From Alkalihalophilus pseudofirmus OF4 (GTDB lineage: Bacteria; Bacillota; Bacilli; Bacillales; Bacillaceae_D), in contig NC_013792.1 of assembly GCF_000005825.2 (NCBI RefSeq), forward strand, positions 1-64,000: a DNA stretch of 64,000 bases. The letters run 5' to 3'. Below the pieces are notes generated by a model. It saw only the letters and a list, made by a program, of their open reading frames with translations. It was not told where the DNA came from and searched no databases. The position numbers and the translations under genes are program-made. Positions 15,430 through 24,784 of this stretch are shown one piece after another (the stretch's first letter is position 1; every line of letters starts with the position of its first letter).

Positions 15430-17520
15430 ATGAACCTAAATGAACATAAGAGAGAAACTGAGGATTCGTTCTATCAGCGATTGACGAAAGAACTTTCCTT
15501 TTACATTGAAAAGGTGAAAACCAAAGAGGGATTAACTAATCTTACTGTTAATGACCCATATTTTTTATTGAATGATACATGGAGTATCGAAAAACTAGCC
15601 ACCATCGAAAATTTTAAAGATGCGATTGCGAAGAAAAAATTTAATCGAACGAACGTTATTTTTAGGTTCAGTAATCCTCAAATTCTACTAGAAATGAAAT
15701 ATTTCGTCTTCCGGAAAATGTTCGATGATAACTGGACTATTAACACTTTATTTGTTCAAGGAAATTATAATTTAAAACAGTTAGGACTTTTTCTGGATGA
15801 AAAGTTTCCAAGATTGAATTCTATTTTAGATCTTGACATCGAAAAAGCTAATAAAAGGTGGATGATGTGGCTTCAGGAAAAGGGAATCGGTACACATACT
15901 AAGGATAAAAGATATGAGAATCCCGTTAAACGACCGGTAACAAGGTTTCTAAAGAGTGTTTATAATGATTTATCAAAACTACTTGATTTTCGGGATGAAT
16001 GGGAAAAAGAAGTTTGGGATGTGCGTAATCTAAACCAGAAATACGGGATTTATTATAATCATGCTCGTAGTCATGTGAGGCTAGATTTTACAGTTGTGAA
16101 ACAAATCCCCTTCCGTTTTGAAATACAAAAATGGCTGAAGTATCGCCTTCTTTCAAATGACTTAACTTGGGGTACAGCCGTTAATTATATGGTCAGCATT
16201 CCAAAGTTTCTGGATTTTATCTTTGAGTTAGAACCCACATGGAAAAATCTTAATGAACTTTCACGATCTCATTTTGAAGAATATTTGGACCTTTTACATA
16301 AAGAAAATGCCGAAAGGCAAAGAGTAACGTATTCTTATGAATACGTTACAAAAGCCATTTCTTCGGCAAATAAATTCCTTGAAGGTTTACAAACGATCAA
16401 TTCACCTTTAGCACCTAAAAAAGATGTTAGAATGATTATTTTTAGATATGACCGTCCTAAAAAGAAAAAGAAGTCAAAAAAAGTAAAATATATTCCTGAT
16501 TCTGTTTTACAACAACTATTTGACAATATTAATTACCTTCACGAGGAAGTACAACCTATTATATGGATAAGCTTTAAGACAGGATTAAGGGTGTCTGATA
16601 CCTTGAGGCTGACACAAGACTGTTTGTTGAGAATTGATGGAAAATACCAACTTATTTCAGACGTGACCAAAACATGTTTAAAAGATCATTCGATACCGAT
16701 AGATGATGAATTGGCAGATGTAATTGCGGTATTAATTAAGAATTCAAAGGAAAACAGTAACGAAGAAAACAATCCGCAAAACTACATATTCGTTCGCTAT
16801 CGAGGAGTCCGAAAGGGAAGACCGTACTCTGCCGATTGGATTGGTGAAAGACTTAATTCATTGGCGAAAGAGAAAAAGATTGTTGATGAAAAAGGAGAGA
16901 TATATCATTTCAGAATGCACCAATTTAGGCACACCTACGCTGTTAAAATGTTAAATAGTGGCGCAGATTTCTTTACAGTTCAGCAGTTATTGGCGCATTC
17001 CTCTCCGGAAATGACGCTTGTTTACGCAAGATTATTAGACACGACCAAGAGAAAAGTATTCGAAGAAGCAATGAAGCAAGGGTTGTTTAGTTTTGATGTG
17101 AACGGAGAAATGAAACAAATCAAGCCAAATGAAGAAATTCCTGAGGATATTTTAGAAGTCTTGTGGCGTGAACAAAAGTTAAGTGCTGTTGACAATCCTT
17201 ACGGAACTTGCCACGCTAGAATCAATGGAAATTGCCCACACGCAGAAGAACCTCCGTGTCTTACATGTAATGGCGGTAGCCCTTGTAAGGATCTCGCAAT
17301 AGGCTTTTCTGAATTAGACATCCAAAAATATGAGCTGCTTGTAAAAACTTCCTCTAGGACTATTGAAGTGTTGGAACAACGTGGTCGTCAAGATATTGCT
17401 GAAAAGAACAAAAAGAACTTGGAGCGATACCAAAATATCTTAAACACCATCCAATCCGGCAAATTTATTTTTGGACGTTTGGACAGCATTAAAAGAAAGC
17501 AGGGTTTGGCAAATGTCTAA
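15430..17520 (+). CDS. tnpB: Tn554 TnpB-like tyrosine recombinase
   Basis: The protein has about 696 residues from ATG 15430, which has GGGGAG seven bases upstream inside the tnpA stop region. The C-terminal half is a tyrosine recombinase with Arg in FKTGLRVSDTLRL, RMHQFRHTYAVKM, LLAHSSPEMT and the nucleophile in LVYARL. A Cys-rich tail (CHARINGNCPHAEEPPCLTC) resembles the zinc-binding tail of Tn554 TnpB. The N-terminal half is the large accessory part of this family. It overlaps the tnpC start by eight bases. Confidence 0.92.
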   Translation: MNLNEHKRETEDSFYQRLTKELSFYIEKVKTKEGLTNLTVNDPYFLLNDTWSIEKLATIENFKDAIAKKKFNRTNVIFRFSNPQILLEMKYFVFRKMFDDNWTINTLFVQGNYNLKQLGLFLDEKFPRLNSILDLDIEKANKRWMMWLQEKGIGTHTKDKRYENPVKRPVTRFLKSVYNDLSKLLDFRDEWEKEVWDVRNLNQKYGIYYNHARSHVRLDFTVVKQIPFRFEIQKWLKYRLLSNDLTWGTAVNYMVSIPKFLDFIFELEPTWKNLNELSRSHFEEYLDLLHKENAERQRVTYSYEYVTKAISSANKFLEGLQTINSPLAPKKDVRMIIFRYDRPKKKKKSKKVKYIPDSVLQQLFDNINYLHEEVQPIIWISFKTGLRVSDTLRLTQDCLLRIDGKYQLISDVTKTCLKDHSIPIDDELADVIAVLIKNSKENSNEENNPQNYIFVRYRGVRKGRPYSADWIGERLNSLAKEKKIVDEKGEIYHFRMHQFRHTYAVKMLNSGADFFTVQQLLAHSSPEMTLVYARLLDTTKRKVFEEAMKQGLFSFDVNGEMKQIKPNEEIPEDILEVLWREQKLSAVDNPYGTCHARINGNCPHAEEPPCLTCNGGSPCKDLAIGFSELDIQKYELLVKTSSRTIEVLEQRGRQDIAEKNKKNLERYQNILNTIQSGKFIFGRLDSIKRKQGLANV

Positions 17521-17893
17521 TTTTAATCGAAAAGAACAATTGAAAAAAATCCACGAGAGCCGCAAAGCAAATACGGCTTTAAAAGTGGACGGAGCAATCA
17601 AAAGGCTTATAAAAGCAAATGAAAGTATTAATTTTAACAGCGTGTCAAAGGAAGCCGGCATTGCAAAAGCAACGTTGTATAACAACGAGGACTTCCGTTC
17701 GAGAATTGAAAAATTAAGAAACCAACAATCACAAGTACCCACCCCGAAACAAGTGAAACAGGAAATGAATGAAAGCAACAAGGATGCCCTCATTGCATCC
17801 TTAAAAAGAAAAAATCAAAAACTGGAACAGGAAAACAAGCAATTAAGGAAGCAGCTGAAAGTTGCTTATGCAGATGTCTACAAAAAGTTATGA
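17513..17893 (+). CDS. tnpC: Tn554 TnpC-like accessory protein
   Basis: The protein is 126 residues from ATG 17513, overlapping the tnpB stop, which matches the 125 residues of Tn554 TnpC. It has a helix-turn-helix-like segment (INFNSVSKEAGIAKATLYNNEDFRSRIEKL) and a C-terminal coiled coil rich in Lys and Gln (KRKNQKLEQENKQLRKQLK). In Tn554 this protein stimulates transposition and affects orientation but is not essential. Confidence 0.88.
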   Translation: MSNFNRKEQLKKIHESRKANTALKVDGAIKRLIKANESINFNSVSKEAGIAKATLYNNEDFRSRIEKLRNQQSQVPTPKQVKQEMNESNKDALIASLKRKNQKLEQENKQLRKQLKVAYADVYKKL

Positions 17894-17992
17894 GGGAGAA
17901 CAACGTTCTCCCTTTCTTCTTGAACGAACGGGCAGTTTAATTGAATAAGAATCAGACATTGGGAATTGGGATAATCCAATTTTTTATTTTTC

Positions 17993-18057
17993 ATTCAAAT
18001 AAAGGTTTGAATATCATTTAAAAAAGGAGTATACTTTAATCAAACAAACATTTGAAT
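17993..18057 (+). promoter_or_regulatory. cad operon promoter with two CadC-type operators
   Basis: ATTCAAATAAAGGTTTGAAT (17993-18012) is an inverted repeat of the CadC/SmtB operator type. It overlaps a -35 box (TTGAAT, 18006-18011), spaced 18 bases from TATACT (18030-18035). A second TCAAA-N6-TTTGA repeat lies at 18040-18055, just before the GGGGGG ribosome site of the first gene. Metal binding by CadC should release both. The promoter precedes the methyltransferase, so that gene, cadC and cadA likely form one operon. Confidence 0.8.
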
Positions 18058-18073
18058 AATAAGGGGGGATTTT

Positions 18074-18667
18074 ATGGAATTAAATAAGTTAGAGTTTTAT
18101 TTGATGAATAATCCGATTAGACGTTGGTTACAAAAAAACGTTGAATTTAAAACTTTTAAGGGATTCTTAGATGAGCATAATCTTTCATTGGAGGGAAAAG
18201 TAGTATTAGATGCTGGTTGTGGATCGGGCTATAGCACAAAATTAATCCAACAATTCTCACCTGCTGAACTTGTAGGATTTGATTTAATGCCATCGCAAAT
18301 TGTAAAGGCGAAACAAAAATATCCGGAATTGGATTTTTTTGTTGGGAATGTGTTAGACACACAATTAGATTCTAATAAGTTTGATGCAGTTTTTGTTTTT
18401 GGGATTTTACATCATATTCCTAAATGGAAAGATGCTATTGGAGAACTTTATAGAGTATTAAAGCCTGGAGGGGTACTTTTAGTTGAAGATTTGAATAAAG
18501 ATGGCTCTCACTTCTTTGCAACTTATATGAAATTAGATCATCCCCCGGAAGCCTATTTTACTTGGGATGAGTTTACTCATCATCTTGAGGATACAGGATT
18601 CACTATTTTAGAACAAAGAAGGATTATCTCAAATGGAGTCGGGTCTTTCCTTTGTTTAAAAAGATAA
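18074..18667 (+). CDS. Class I SAM-dependent methyltransferase
   Basis: This 197-residue protein has the Rossmann methyltransferase motifs: VVLDAGCGSGYST (motif I, about 38-50), LVGFDLMPSQIVKAK (motif II) and VFGILHHIPKW followed by YRVLKPGGVLLVED (post I/III). The substrate is unknown. It lacks the cysteines used by arsenite methyltransferases. It is the first gene of the cadmium operon, directly behind the CadC-type operators, with cadC starting 35 bases after its stop. A link to metal stress is implied by position only. Confidence 0.85.
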   Translation: MELNKLEFYLMNNPIRRWLQKNVEFKTFKGFLDEHNLSLEGKVVLDAGCGSGYSTKLIQQFSPAELVGFDLMPSQIVKAKQKYPELDFFVGNVLDTQLDSNKFDAVFVFGILHHIPKWKDAIGELYRVLKPGGVLLVEDLNKDGSHFFATYMKLDHPPEAYFTWDEFTHHLEDTGFTILEQRRIISNGVGSFLCLKR

Positions 18668-18702
18668 TATTTAAAACATTTCATTGATAAGGAGTGGTCA
18701 GT

Positions 18703-19071
18703 TTGAGTAAAAAAGACAATTGTGAGATTTATTGTTATGACGAAGAAAAAGTCAATCGAATACAAGGGGAATTGCAAAAGGAAGATATTTTTAGTGTTGC
18801 CCAACTATTTAAAGCACTTGCAGATGATAACAGGGCAAAGATTTCTTATGCTTTATGCCAAGATGATGAGTTATGCGTATGTGATGTTGCAAATATCATT
18901 GGTTCCTCTGTGGCAACAGCTTCCCATCACTTACGAACTCTTCATAAGCAAGGGATTGTGAAGTATCGAAAAGAAGGAAAACTTGCGTTTTATTCGCTAG
19001 ATGATGAACATATTAAGCAGTTAATCGTTATTGCTTTGGCACATAAGAAAGAGGTGAAAGTAAATGTCTGA
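18703..19071 (+). CDS. cadC: CadC, ArsR/SmtB-family cadmium-responsive repressor
   Basis: Starting at TTG 18703 (AAGGAG eight bases upstream) gives 122 residues, the length of pI258 CadC. The metal-site cysteines are present: NCEIYC near the N-terminus and ELCVC in the alpha-3 region. A winged helix follows with [26 protein letters not shown]. The C-terminal [11 protein letters not shown] is nearly identical to known CadC. CadC represses the operon and is released by Cd, Pb or Zn. The stop overlaps the cadA start. Confidence 0.96.
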   Translation: MSKKDNCEIYCYDEEKVNRIQGELQKEDIFSVAQLFKALADDNRAKISYALCQDDELCVCDVANIIGSSVATASHHLRTLHKQGIVKYRKEGKLAFYSLDDEHIKQLIVIALAHKKEVKVNV

Positions 19072-21238
19072 ACAACAAGCAAAATTATCTGAAGAAGAAA
19101 TGAAAACCTATCGCGTTCAAGGGTTTACCTGTGCAAATTGTGCAGGAAAGTTTGAAAATAATGTTAAAAAACTTCCTGGAGTTCAGGACGCAAAAGTAAA
19201 TTTTGGTGCGTCTAAGATATCTGTTTACGGAGATGCAACGATTGAAGAATTAGAAAAAGCCGGTGCATTTGAGAATCTTAAAGTAAATCCTGAAAAATCT
19301 GCCCGTCATGTTTCGCAAGAGGTAACCGATGATACAAAAGAAGAAAAAGTTCCATTTTATAAAAAGTATAGTACATTACTTTATTCAACTTCGTTCCTTG
19401 CTTTCGGTTATCTCTCCTACTTTGTAAATGGAGAAGAAAATCTTCTTACAACCCTATTATTTTTAGCATCAATGTTGGTAGGTGGATTGTCGCTTTTTAA
19501 AGTAGGTTTGCAAAACTTATTACGCTTTGAATTTGACATGAAAACCCTTATGACAGTAGCTGTTATAGGTGGAGCCATTATTGGTGAATGGGGAGAAGTT
19601 GCTATTGTTGTCATTCTCTTTGCTATCAGTGAAGAACTTGAACGATTTTCCATGGATAGAGCAAGAAATTCGATTCGTTCTCTAATGGATATCGCTCCTA
19701 AAGAAGCACTCGTTAGACGTAATGGTCAAGAAATAATGATTCATGTCGATGAGATTGCTGTTGGTGATATCATGATTGTAAAACCTGGTGAAAAAATAGC
19801 GATGGATGGTGTAGTTGTAAATGGTTACTCTGCCGTCAACCAAGCAGCTATTACGGGTGAATCAGTTCCCGTTGAAAAAACGGTTGACGATGAAGTATTT
19901 GCAGGTACTTTAAATGAAGAAGGATTACTTGAAATAAAAATAACGAAACTTGTAGAAGATACAACGATATCTAAAATTATTCATCTTGTAGAGGAAGCAC
20001 AAGGAGAACGCGCTCCTTCGCAGGCATTTGTCGATAAATTTGCAAAATATTACACACCCATCATTATGATCATTGCAGCATTAGTTGCTGTAGTCCCTCC
20101 CCTACTCTTAGGTAGTAGTTGGGAAACATGGGTTTATCAAGGATTGGCCGTTCTTGTTGTTGGTTGTCCATGTGCGTTGGTCATATCGACTCCGATTTCT
20201 ATTGTTTCAGCAATTGGGAATGCTGCGAAAAAAGGTGTACTTGTAAAAGGCGGAGTGTATTTAGAAGAAATGGGTGCTTTAAAGGCAATAGCATTTGATA
20301 AAACAGGTACATTAACAAAAGGTGTTCCCGTTGTAACTGATTTTGATGTATTGAATAACCAAACGAATGAAAAAGATTTATTGGCGATTATTACTGCACT
20401 AGAGTATCGTTCCCAGCATCCCCTTGCTTCAGCTATCATGAAAAAAGCAGAAGAAGAAAACATTTTATATTCTAAAGTACTGGTAGAGGATTTCTCATCT
20501 ATTACAGGTAAGGGTATCAAAGGAATTGTAAATGGGATGACATATTATATCGGTAGCCCGAAACTCTTTAGGGAATTATTAACTACTGATTTCGATAAAG
20601 ACTTAGAACAAAATATTACTGCTCTTCAAAATCAAGGTAAAACAGCAATGATTATTGGAACTGAAAAAGAAATACTTGGAATTATTGCAGTTGCTGATGA
20701 AGTCCGTGAATCAAGCAAGGACATTATTCAAAAGTTACATCAACTTGGTATCAAAAAGACTATTATGCTTACAGGTGATAACAAAGGTACGGCGAATGCA
20801 ATAGGAAGTCATGTTGGAGTATCTGATATCCGAGCCGATCTGATGCCTCAGGACAAATTAGAATATATAAAACAATTAAGGGCCGACTTTGGGAATGTCG
20901 CCATGGTTGGAGATGGTGTCAATGATGCACCTGCATTGGCAGCCTCAACAGTCGGTATCGCAATGGGTGGAGCCGGTACAGACACAGCCTTAGAAACGGC
21001 AGACGTCGCTCTAATGGGAGACGATTTAAGAAAACTTCCATTCACTGTAAAACTTAGCCGAAAAGCTCTTAATATCATCAAAGCTAACATTACTTTCGCC
21101 ATTGCTATTAAATTTATTGCCTTACTATTGGTTATCCCAGGTTGGTTAACACTTTGGATTGCCATCCTTTCAGATATGGGGGCGACCATTCTAGTAGCGC
21201 TAAATGGTTTGCGCCTAATGAGAGTGAAAGAAGAATAA
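19064..21238 (+). CDS. cadA: CadA, cadmium/zinc P1B-type ATPase
   Basis: The 724-residue efflux ATPase has one N-terminal heavy-metal domain (GFTCANC), then six to eight membrane segments, the transport motif VGCPCAL (about 370), the phosphorylation motif DKTGTLTKG and the hinge [10 protein letters not shown]. Size and motifs match pI258 CadA (727 residues). It exports Cd, Zn and Pb from the cytoplasm. It overlaps cadC by eight bases, showing coupled translation, and is followed by a terminator. Confidence 0.97.
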   Translation: MSEQQAKLSEEEMKTYRVQGFTCANCAGKFENNVKKLPGVQDAKVNFGASKISVYGDATIEELEKAGAFENLKVNPEKSARHVSQEVTDDTKEEKVPFYKKYSTLLYSTSFLAFGYLSYFVNGEENLLTTLLFLASMLVGGLSLFKVGLQNLLRFEFDMKTLMTVAVIGGAIIGEWGEVAIVVILFAISEELERFSMDRARNSIRSLMDIAPKEALVRRNGQEIMIHVDEIAVGDIMIVKPGEKIAMDGVVVNGYSAVNQAAITGESVPVEKTVDDEVFAGTLNEEGLLEIKITKLVEDTTISKIIHLVEEAQGERAPSQAFVDKFAKYYTPIIMIIAALVAVVPPLLLGSSWETWVYQGLAVLVVGCPCALVISTPISIVSAIGNAAKKGVLVKGGVYLEEMGALKAIAFDKTGTLTKGVPVVTDFDVLNNQTNEKDLLAIITALEYRSQHPLASAIMKKAEEENILYSKVLVEDFSSITGKGIKGIVNGMTYYIGSPKLFRELLTTDFDKDLEQNITALQNQGKTAMIIGTEKEILGIIAVADEVRESSKDIIQKLHQLGIKKTIMLTGDNKGTANAIGSHVGVSDIRADLMPQDKLEYIKQLRADFGNVAMVGDGVNDAPALAASTVGIAMGGAGTDTALETADVALMGDDLRKLPFTVKLSRKALNIIKANITFAIAIKFIALLLVIPGWLTLWIAILSDMGATILVALNGLRLMRVKEE

Positions 21239-21250
21239 AGGAAAAGGGCT

Positions 21251-21288
21251 AAAAAGGCTTTCTAGACAGTTTGGAAAGCCTTTTTCTA
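21251..21288 (+). terminator. Terminator of the cad operon
   Basis: AAAAAGGCTTTC pairs with GAAAGCCTTTTT around an 11-base loop, directly after cadA. Confidence 0.85.
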
Positions 21289-21383
21289 AAATAATTTCAA
21301 ATAGTATTACTTCTTAATATCCATCCTAAATAAATATGGGAAGATTGGGTATAAGTAAATAACAGCTTCATATTACATATAGG

Positions 21384-21397
21384 TATCCATATGGATA
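21384..21397. promoter_or_regulatory. Perfect 14-bp palindrome before the Lpd-like gene
   Basis: TATCCATATGGATA is a perfect palindrome 65 bases before the start codon of the flavoprotein gene. It could be an operator for its separate control; no regulator is identified. Confidence 0.4.
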
Positions 21398-21461
21398 AAA
21401 AGAACTTTCATTGGAATTAAAATTAATTCTATTCTTTATCAAATCAAAGGAGGAAACTGAT

Positions 21462-22880
21462 ATGACTGTTGAAGGAAAAAGAGAAGTAGATTTGTTAGTT
21501 ATTGGTGCAGGTTCAGGAGGTTATGTAGCTGCTATACGTGCTGCTCAGTTAGGGAAAAAAGTGGTGTTGGTGGATAAAGCAGAGTTAGGAGGGGTTTGCC
21601 TTAATCGTGGATGTATACCTTCAAAGGCTCTTATCAGTGCTTCTGAACGAGTAAAACACATAAAACATGCTAATACAATAGGGATAAAGGTTTCAGGTGA
21701 AGTTAATGTAGAGATGCCAGAAGTAGTGAAATGGAAGGACGGTATAGTGAATAAACTAACGAATGGTGTTCAGACTTTGCTGAAAGGAAATGGTGTCGAA
21801 GTCATTAGTGGGGAAGCATATCTGACTGAACCCTTTGTTGTCAAAATAAATATTGGTAACCAAGAACAAGTCTTTTCATACAAAGACTTAATTCTTGCAA
21901 TAGGATCATTACCTACTGAGTTAAAAAGTATGCCATTTGATAGAAAAAGAATCATCTCTTCGACTGAGGCATTGACACTTCAGGAAGTACCGAAACATTT
22001 AGTTGTAGTAGGTGGCGGTTATATCGGTTTAGAGTTAGGAACTGCTTATGCCAAATTCGGAGCTAAAGTGACCATCCTTGAAGGATCAGATACAATTATT
22101 CCAGGTACGGACCCTATGCTGACAAGCGTAGTCAAACGTCATTTAAAGGAACATGGAATCACGGTCAAAACGAATGCTTTAGTCCAAGGCGGAGAAAATA
22201 CAGGCGATGAAGTAAACATTGAGGTTCAAATTAATGGAAAAGAAGAGATAATCAAGGGTGACTATTGCTTAGTTTCCATTGGAAGAAAACCGAATACAGG
22301 GAAAATGGGGTTGGAAAATATTGGGGTAGAACTTGACCGACACGGGTTTATTAAAATAAATGATAAATGTCAAACAAATGTTGAACATGTATATGCGATT
22401 GGAGACTGTGCTGGTGGTTACCTCCTTGCTCATAAAGCTAGTTACGAGGGTAAAATAGCTGCCGAAGTAATAAGTGGGCTAAAAAGTGTGATTGATTTTC
22501 AGGCAATGCCTTTTGTAATTTTCAGCGATCCTGAAGTAGCCTATACAGGTTTAACGGAGAAGGAAGCAAAGGAAAAAGGATATGAAACGGTTTCTAGTCG
22601 ATTTCCATTCCAAGCTAACGGTAGAGCCTTATCTGTTTCGGACGGTGATGGTTTCGTAAAAGTTGTAGCCGACAAAAAATCCAATCGAGTGTTAGGTGTA
22701 CAAATGGTCGGACCAGATGTATCATCCCTGATTGCTGAAGCAGTTTTTGCGATTGAGTGTGGAGCAACAGCAGAAGATCTCAGCCTTACGATACATGCAC
22801 ATCCAACTTTACCTGAGCCCTTAATGGAAGCTGCTGAAGGTGTTATGGGACATGCTATTCATATGTTAAATAAAATATAA
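21462..22880 (+). CDS. Dihydrolipoamide dehydrogenase-like flavoprotein disulfide reductase
   Basis: This 472-residue protein (start at 21462, behind AAAGGAGG) has the FAD Rossmann motif LLVIGAGSGGYVAA, the redox-active disulfide in GGVCLNRGCIPSKALI, the NAD-binding VVVGGGYIGLELG and the C-terminal HAHPTLPEP motif with the catalytic His-Glu. This is the architecture of lipoamide dehydrogenases (E3). No E1/E2 genes are near, and it lies between cadA and cadD inside the transposon, so its partner may be a lipoylated or thiol protein of the host, or it may act in redox defence against metals. It lacks the N-terminal heavy-metal domain and the C-terminal cysteine pair of mercuric reductase. Confidence 0.9.
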   Translation: MTVEGKREVDLLVIGAGSGGYVAAIRAAQLGKKVVLVDKAELGGVCLNRGCIPSKALISASERVKHIKHANTIGIKVSGEVNVEMPEVVKWKDGIVNKLTNGVQTLLKGNGVEVISGEAYLTEPFVVKINIGNQEQVFSYKDLILAIGSLPTELKSMPFDRKRIISSTEALTLQEVPKHLVVVGGGYIGLELGTAYAKFGAKVTILEGSDTIIPGTDPMLTSVVKRHLKEHGITVKTNALVQGGENTGDEVNIEVQINGKEEIIKGDYCLVSIGRKPNTGKMGLENIGVELDRHGFIKINDKCQTNVEHVYAIGDCAGGYLLAHKASYEGKIAAEVISGLKSVIDFQAMPFVIFSDPEVAYTGLTEKEAKEKGYETVSSRFPFQANGRALSVSDGDGFVKVVADKKSNRVLGVQMVGPDVSSLIAEAVFAIECGATAEDLSLTIHAHPTLPEPLMEAAEGVMGHAIHMLNKI

Positions 22881-23026
22881 TTAGAACAAGTTTGAGCATT
22901 AGAGTTGTCTAGAATAATAAAATCACGCCTCCCAACAATTTTTTTAATACATCTATATAAGAGTGTAAATTAAGGGGTTTTTAATATGAAGAAAAGTCCA
23001 CATCCCAAAACATTGGAGATGGAAAA

Positions 23027-23644
23027 ATGATTGTAACAATGCTTACAGCTGCTACGGTTTATGTGGCGACAGGAATTGATTATCTCGTTATCTTAATCCT
23101 CTTGTTTTCGCAAATAAAAAAAGGTGAGGTAAAACATATTTGGATAGGACAATATATAGGAACTGCGATTATTATAGGAGTAAGTCTTTTTGTTGCTCTA
23201 GGGGTTGCAAATTTAATTCCTCAGCAATGGGTTATAGGACTACTAGGGCTTTTACCACTTTACTTAGGTGTAAAAATATGGATTAAAGGAGAAGGTGATG
23301 AAGATGAAAGTAAGATTTTATCCTTATTCTCCTCAGGTAAATTTAATCAATTATTTGTGACGGTTACTTTCATTGTATTGGCTTCTAGTGCGGATGATTT
23401 TTCCATTTATGTACCGTACTTCACGACGTTAAATATGATTGAAATCTTTGTTGCTATTATTGTCTTTTTAATTATGGTTGGAGTTTTATGCTATGTCAGC
23501 TATCGTTTAGCTTCCTTAGATTTAGTATCGCAAAAAATTGAGAAATATGAACGTTGGATTGTACCAATTGTATTCATAGGGTTAGGGGTTTATATAATGT
23601 TTGAAAATGACACATTCGATGCTTTGATTTCATTTCTTCTTTGA
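23027..23644 (+). CDS. cadD: CadD-family cadmium resistance transporter
   Basis: The 205-residue integral membrane protein has about six hydrophobic segments and the CadD features TGIDYLVILILLFSQ near the start, GLLPLYLGVKIWIKGE in the middle and ASSADDFSIYVPYF in the fourth segment. Members of this LysE-superfamily group confer cadmium resistance in staphylococci. GGAG lies eight bases before the ATG. No cadX regulator accompanies it; a degenerate ORF follows. Confidence 0.92.
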   Translation: MIVTMLTAATVYVATGIDYLVILILLFSQIKKGEVKHIWIGQYIGTAIIIGVSLFVALGVANLIPQQWVIGLLGLLPLYLGVKIWIKGEGDEDESKILSLFSSGKFNQLFVTVTFIVLASSADDFSIYVPYFTTLNMIEIFVAIIVFLIMVGVLCYVSYRLASLDLVSQKIEKYERWIVPIVFIGLGVYIMFENDTFDALISFLL

Positions 23645-23678
23645 AGTGACAAATCCAAACAATAAAGGAGAACTTTTT

Positions 23679-23824
23679 ATGAATGTTGTTATAATCGGTA
23701 GGCCGACAGGCTGGTTAACAATGGGGAGGCACTCAAACAACATAAAATAAGTTTCATAGCGATTGCTAAAAAAATGTACAAGGTAAACAGTCGGTCTTCC
23801 GTAATGGGCACGATTGTTGAATAA
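23679..23824 (+). pseudogene. Degenerate small ORF near the right end of the Tn554-like element
   Basis: A strong AAAGGAG site precedes ATG 23679, which reads MNVVIIG and then loses its frame. A second frame from about 23711 reads ALKQHKISFIAIAKKMYKVN and ends at TAA 23822. A frameshift near 23705 would explain both. The joined product would be about 48 residues. It resembles nothing certain. Confidence 0.4.
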
Positions 23825-23830
23825 GGAGTA

Positions 23831-23880
23831 AAGGAGTGATACATATTAGTCATAACTAGTATGTATCACTCCTTATTTTT
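23831..23880 (+). terminator. Terminator at the transposon's right end
   Basis: AAGGAGTGATACATA pairs perfectly with TATGTATCACTCCTT and is followed by ATTTTTTATG. It insulates the cargo from flanking DNA. Confidence 0.88.
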
Positions 23881-23903
23881 TATGACTTTTTTTGATTTAG
23901 GTC

Positions 23904-24608
23904 TTGATAAAAACAGAAGTTACTTCACGATTTCCAGAGTTGCAACAAATTGAAATAGAACCAGGTACGGTGTTAGATGGAGAGCTGATTGTTACAGACA
24001 AAGAAGGGAAACCAGATTTTGAAGCAATGATGCGACGGTTTCAAACTAACTTAGTGAAAGATAGACAACAGGTACAATATGTAGTCTTTGATGTGATCTA
24101 CAGGAACAACCAGAATGTAAGTAGAATGCCTTTGGTAAAGCGGAAGGAACTGTTAGCAGATTTCTTAGGTCCTGACACCGAACTATTAGCTCAAATAAAG
24201 TATGTGATAGGTTACGGTAAAGAATTATATGACGCCATTAAACAGGAGCATTTAGAAGGCATTGTCCAAAAACAAGCACAGTCGGTTTATGAGATCGGAA
24301 AGCGCAGCCATTCGTGGCTGAAAGTGATCGATTATAATTTTGCAGAAGTAATGATATCTGGTTATTTAAAGAATAAGTTGGGTTGGTTGTTGCAGTTTGA
24401 TAATGGTGTATATGCAGGAATGATGGAATTAGGAATACCAAGTGAGGCTAAAAATGTCTTCTATTCAATTGCTTCCCAATTGATCACTCGTGAGAAAGAA
24501 AACGTTGTATATATAGAACCCATCATCCAATGCAAAGTAAAGTATCGAAATATGACTAGTAAGGGGCTTCTACGACTTCCAAGCTTTGTTGAATTTATAA
24601 TTCAATGA
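23904..24608 (+). pseudogene. ATP-dependent DNA ligase, 3' fragment
   Basis: The 234-residue frame begins in the middle of the nucleotidyltransferase domain (TEVTSRFPEL), with VLDGELIV (motif III), VFDVIY (motif IIIa), LEGIVQKQ (motif IV) and SWLKVIDYN (motif V), then a short OB-like domain. Motif I lies on the other fragment at 13979-14146. Joined, they make a ligase of about 285 residues, the size of small phage-type ATP ligases such as YoqV. As it stands the gene cannot make an active enzyme, since the adenylated Lys is lost. Confidence 0.88.
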
Positions 24609-24733
24609 GACTGCCTAAACAACATAGGAAAGAAACTATATAGCCATTTTTGAACCTTCAAAGAAATTTTAACGTTTTTTAAAAACACCTATACTTTCTT
24701 TACTAATTTTACTGGAGTTGATATTAGAAACGT

Positions 24734-24775
24734 AACAAAGCCCCTTTTCTAAGCATTAAAAATGGGGCTTTGTTC
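24734..24775. terminator. Bidirectional terminator
   Basis: ACAAAGCCCC...TTTT pairs with AAAATGGGGCTTTGT. It lies between the ligase fragment and the convergent LuxR-type gene and could serve both. Confidence 0.85.
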
Positions 24776-24784
24776 TTAACACTT

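Larger units (their letters stand above)
14147..23897 (+). mobile_element. Tn554-family transposon with cadmium-resistance cargo
   Basis: The order tnpA-tnpB-tnpC (two tyrosine recombinases and a small accessory protein, with overlapping genes) is that of Tn554. Cargo is a methyltransferase, cadC, cadA, an Lpd-like flavoprotein and cadD. It interrupts a DNA ligase gene whose halves lie on either side. Like Tn554 it shows no terminal inverted repeats or obvious target duplication. GATTAA at the left junction (about 14141-14146) and GATTTA at the right (about 23894-23899) may be the short core sequences Tn554 elements carry between sites. The exact ends are uncertain by a few bases. Confidence 0.88.

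Noticed and set aside
21462-22880. Mercuric reductase
   Set aside because: The C-terminal cysteine pair and the N-terminal metal domain of MerA are absent, and no merR or merT lies near.
23904-24608. Complete short ligase starting at TTG 23904
   Set aside because: Motif I with the adenylated Lys is missing and is found on the fragment at 13979-14146.
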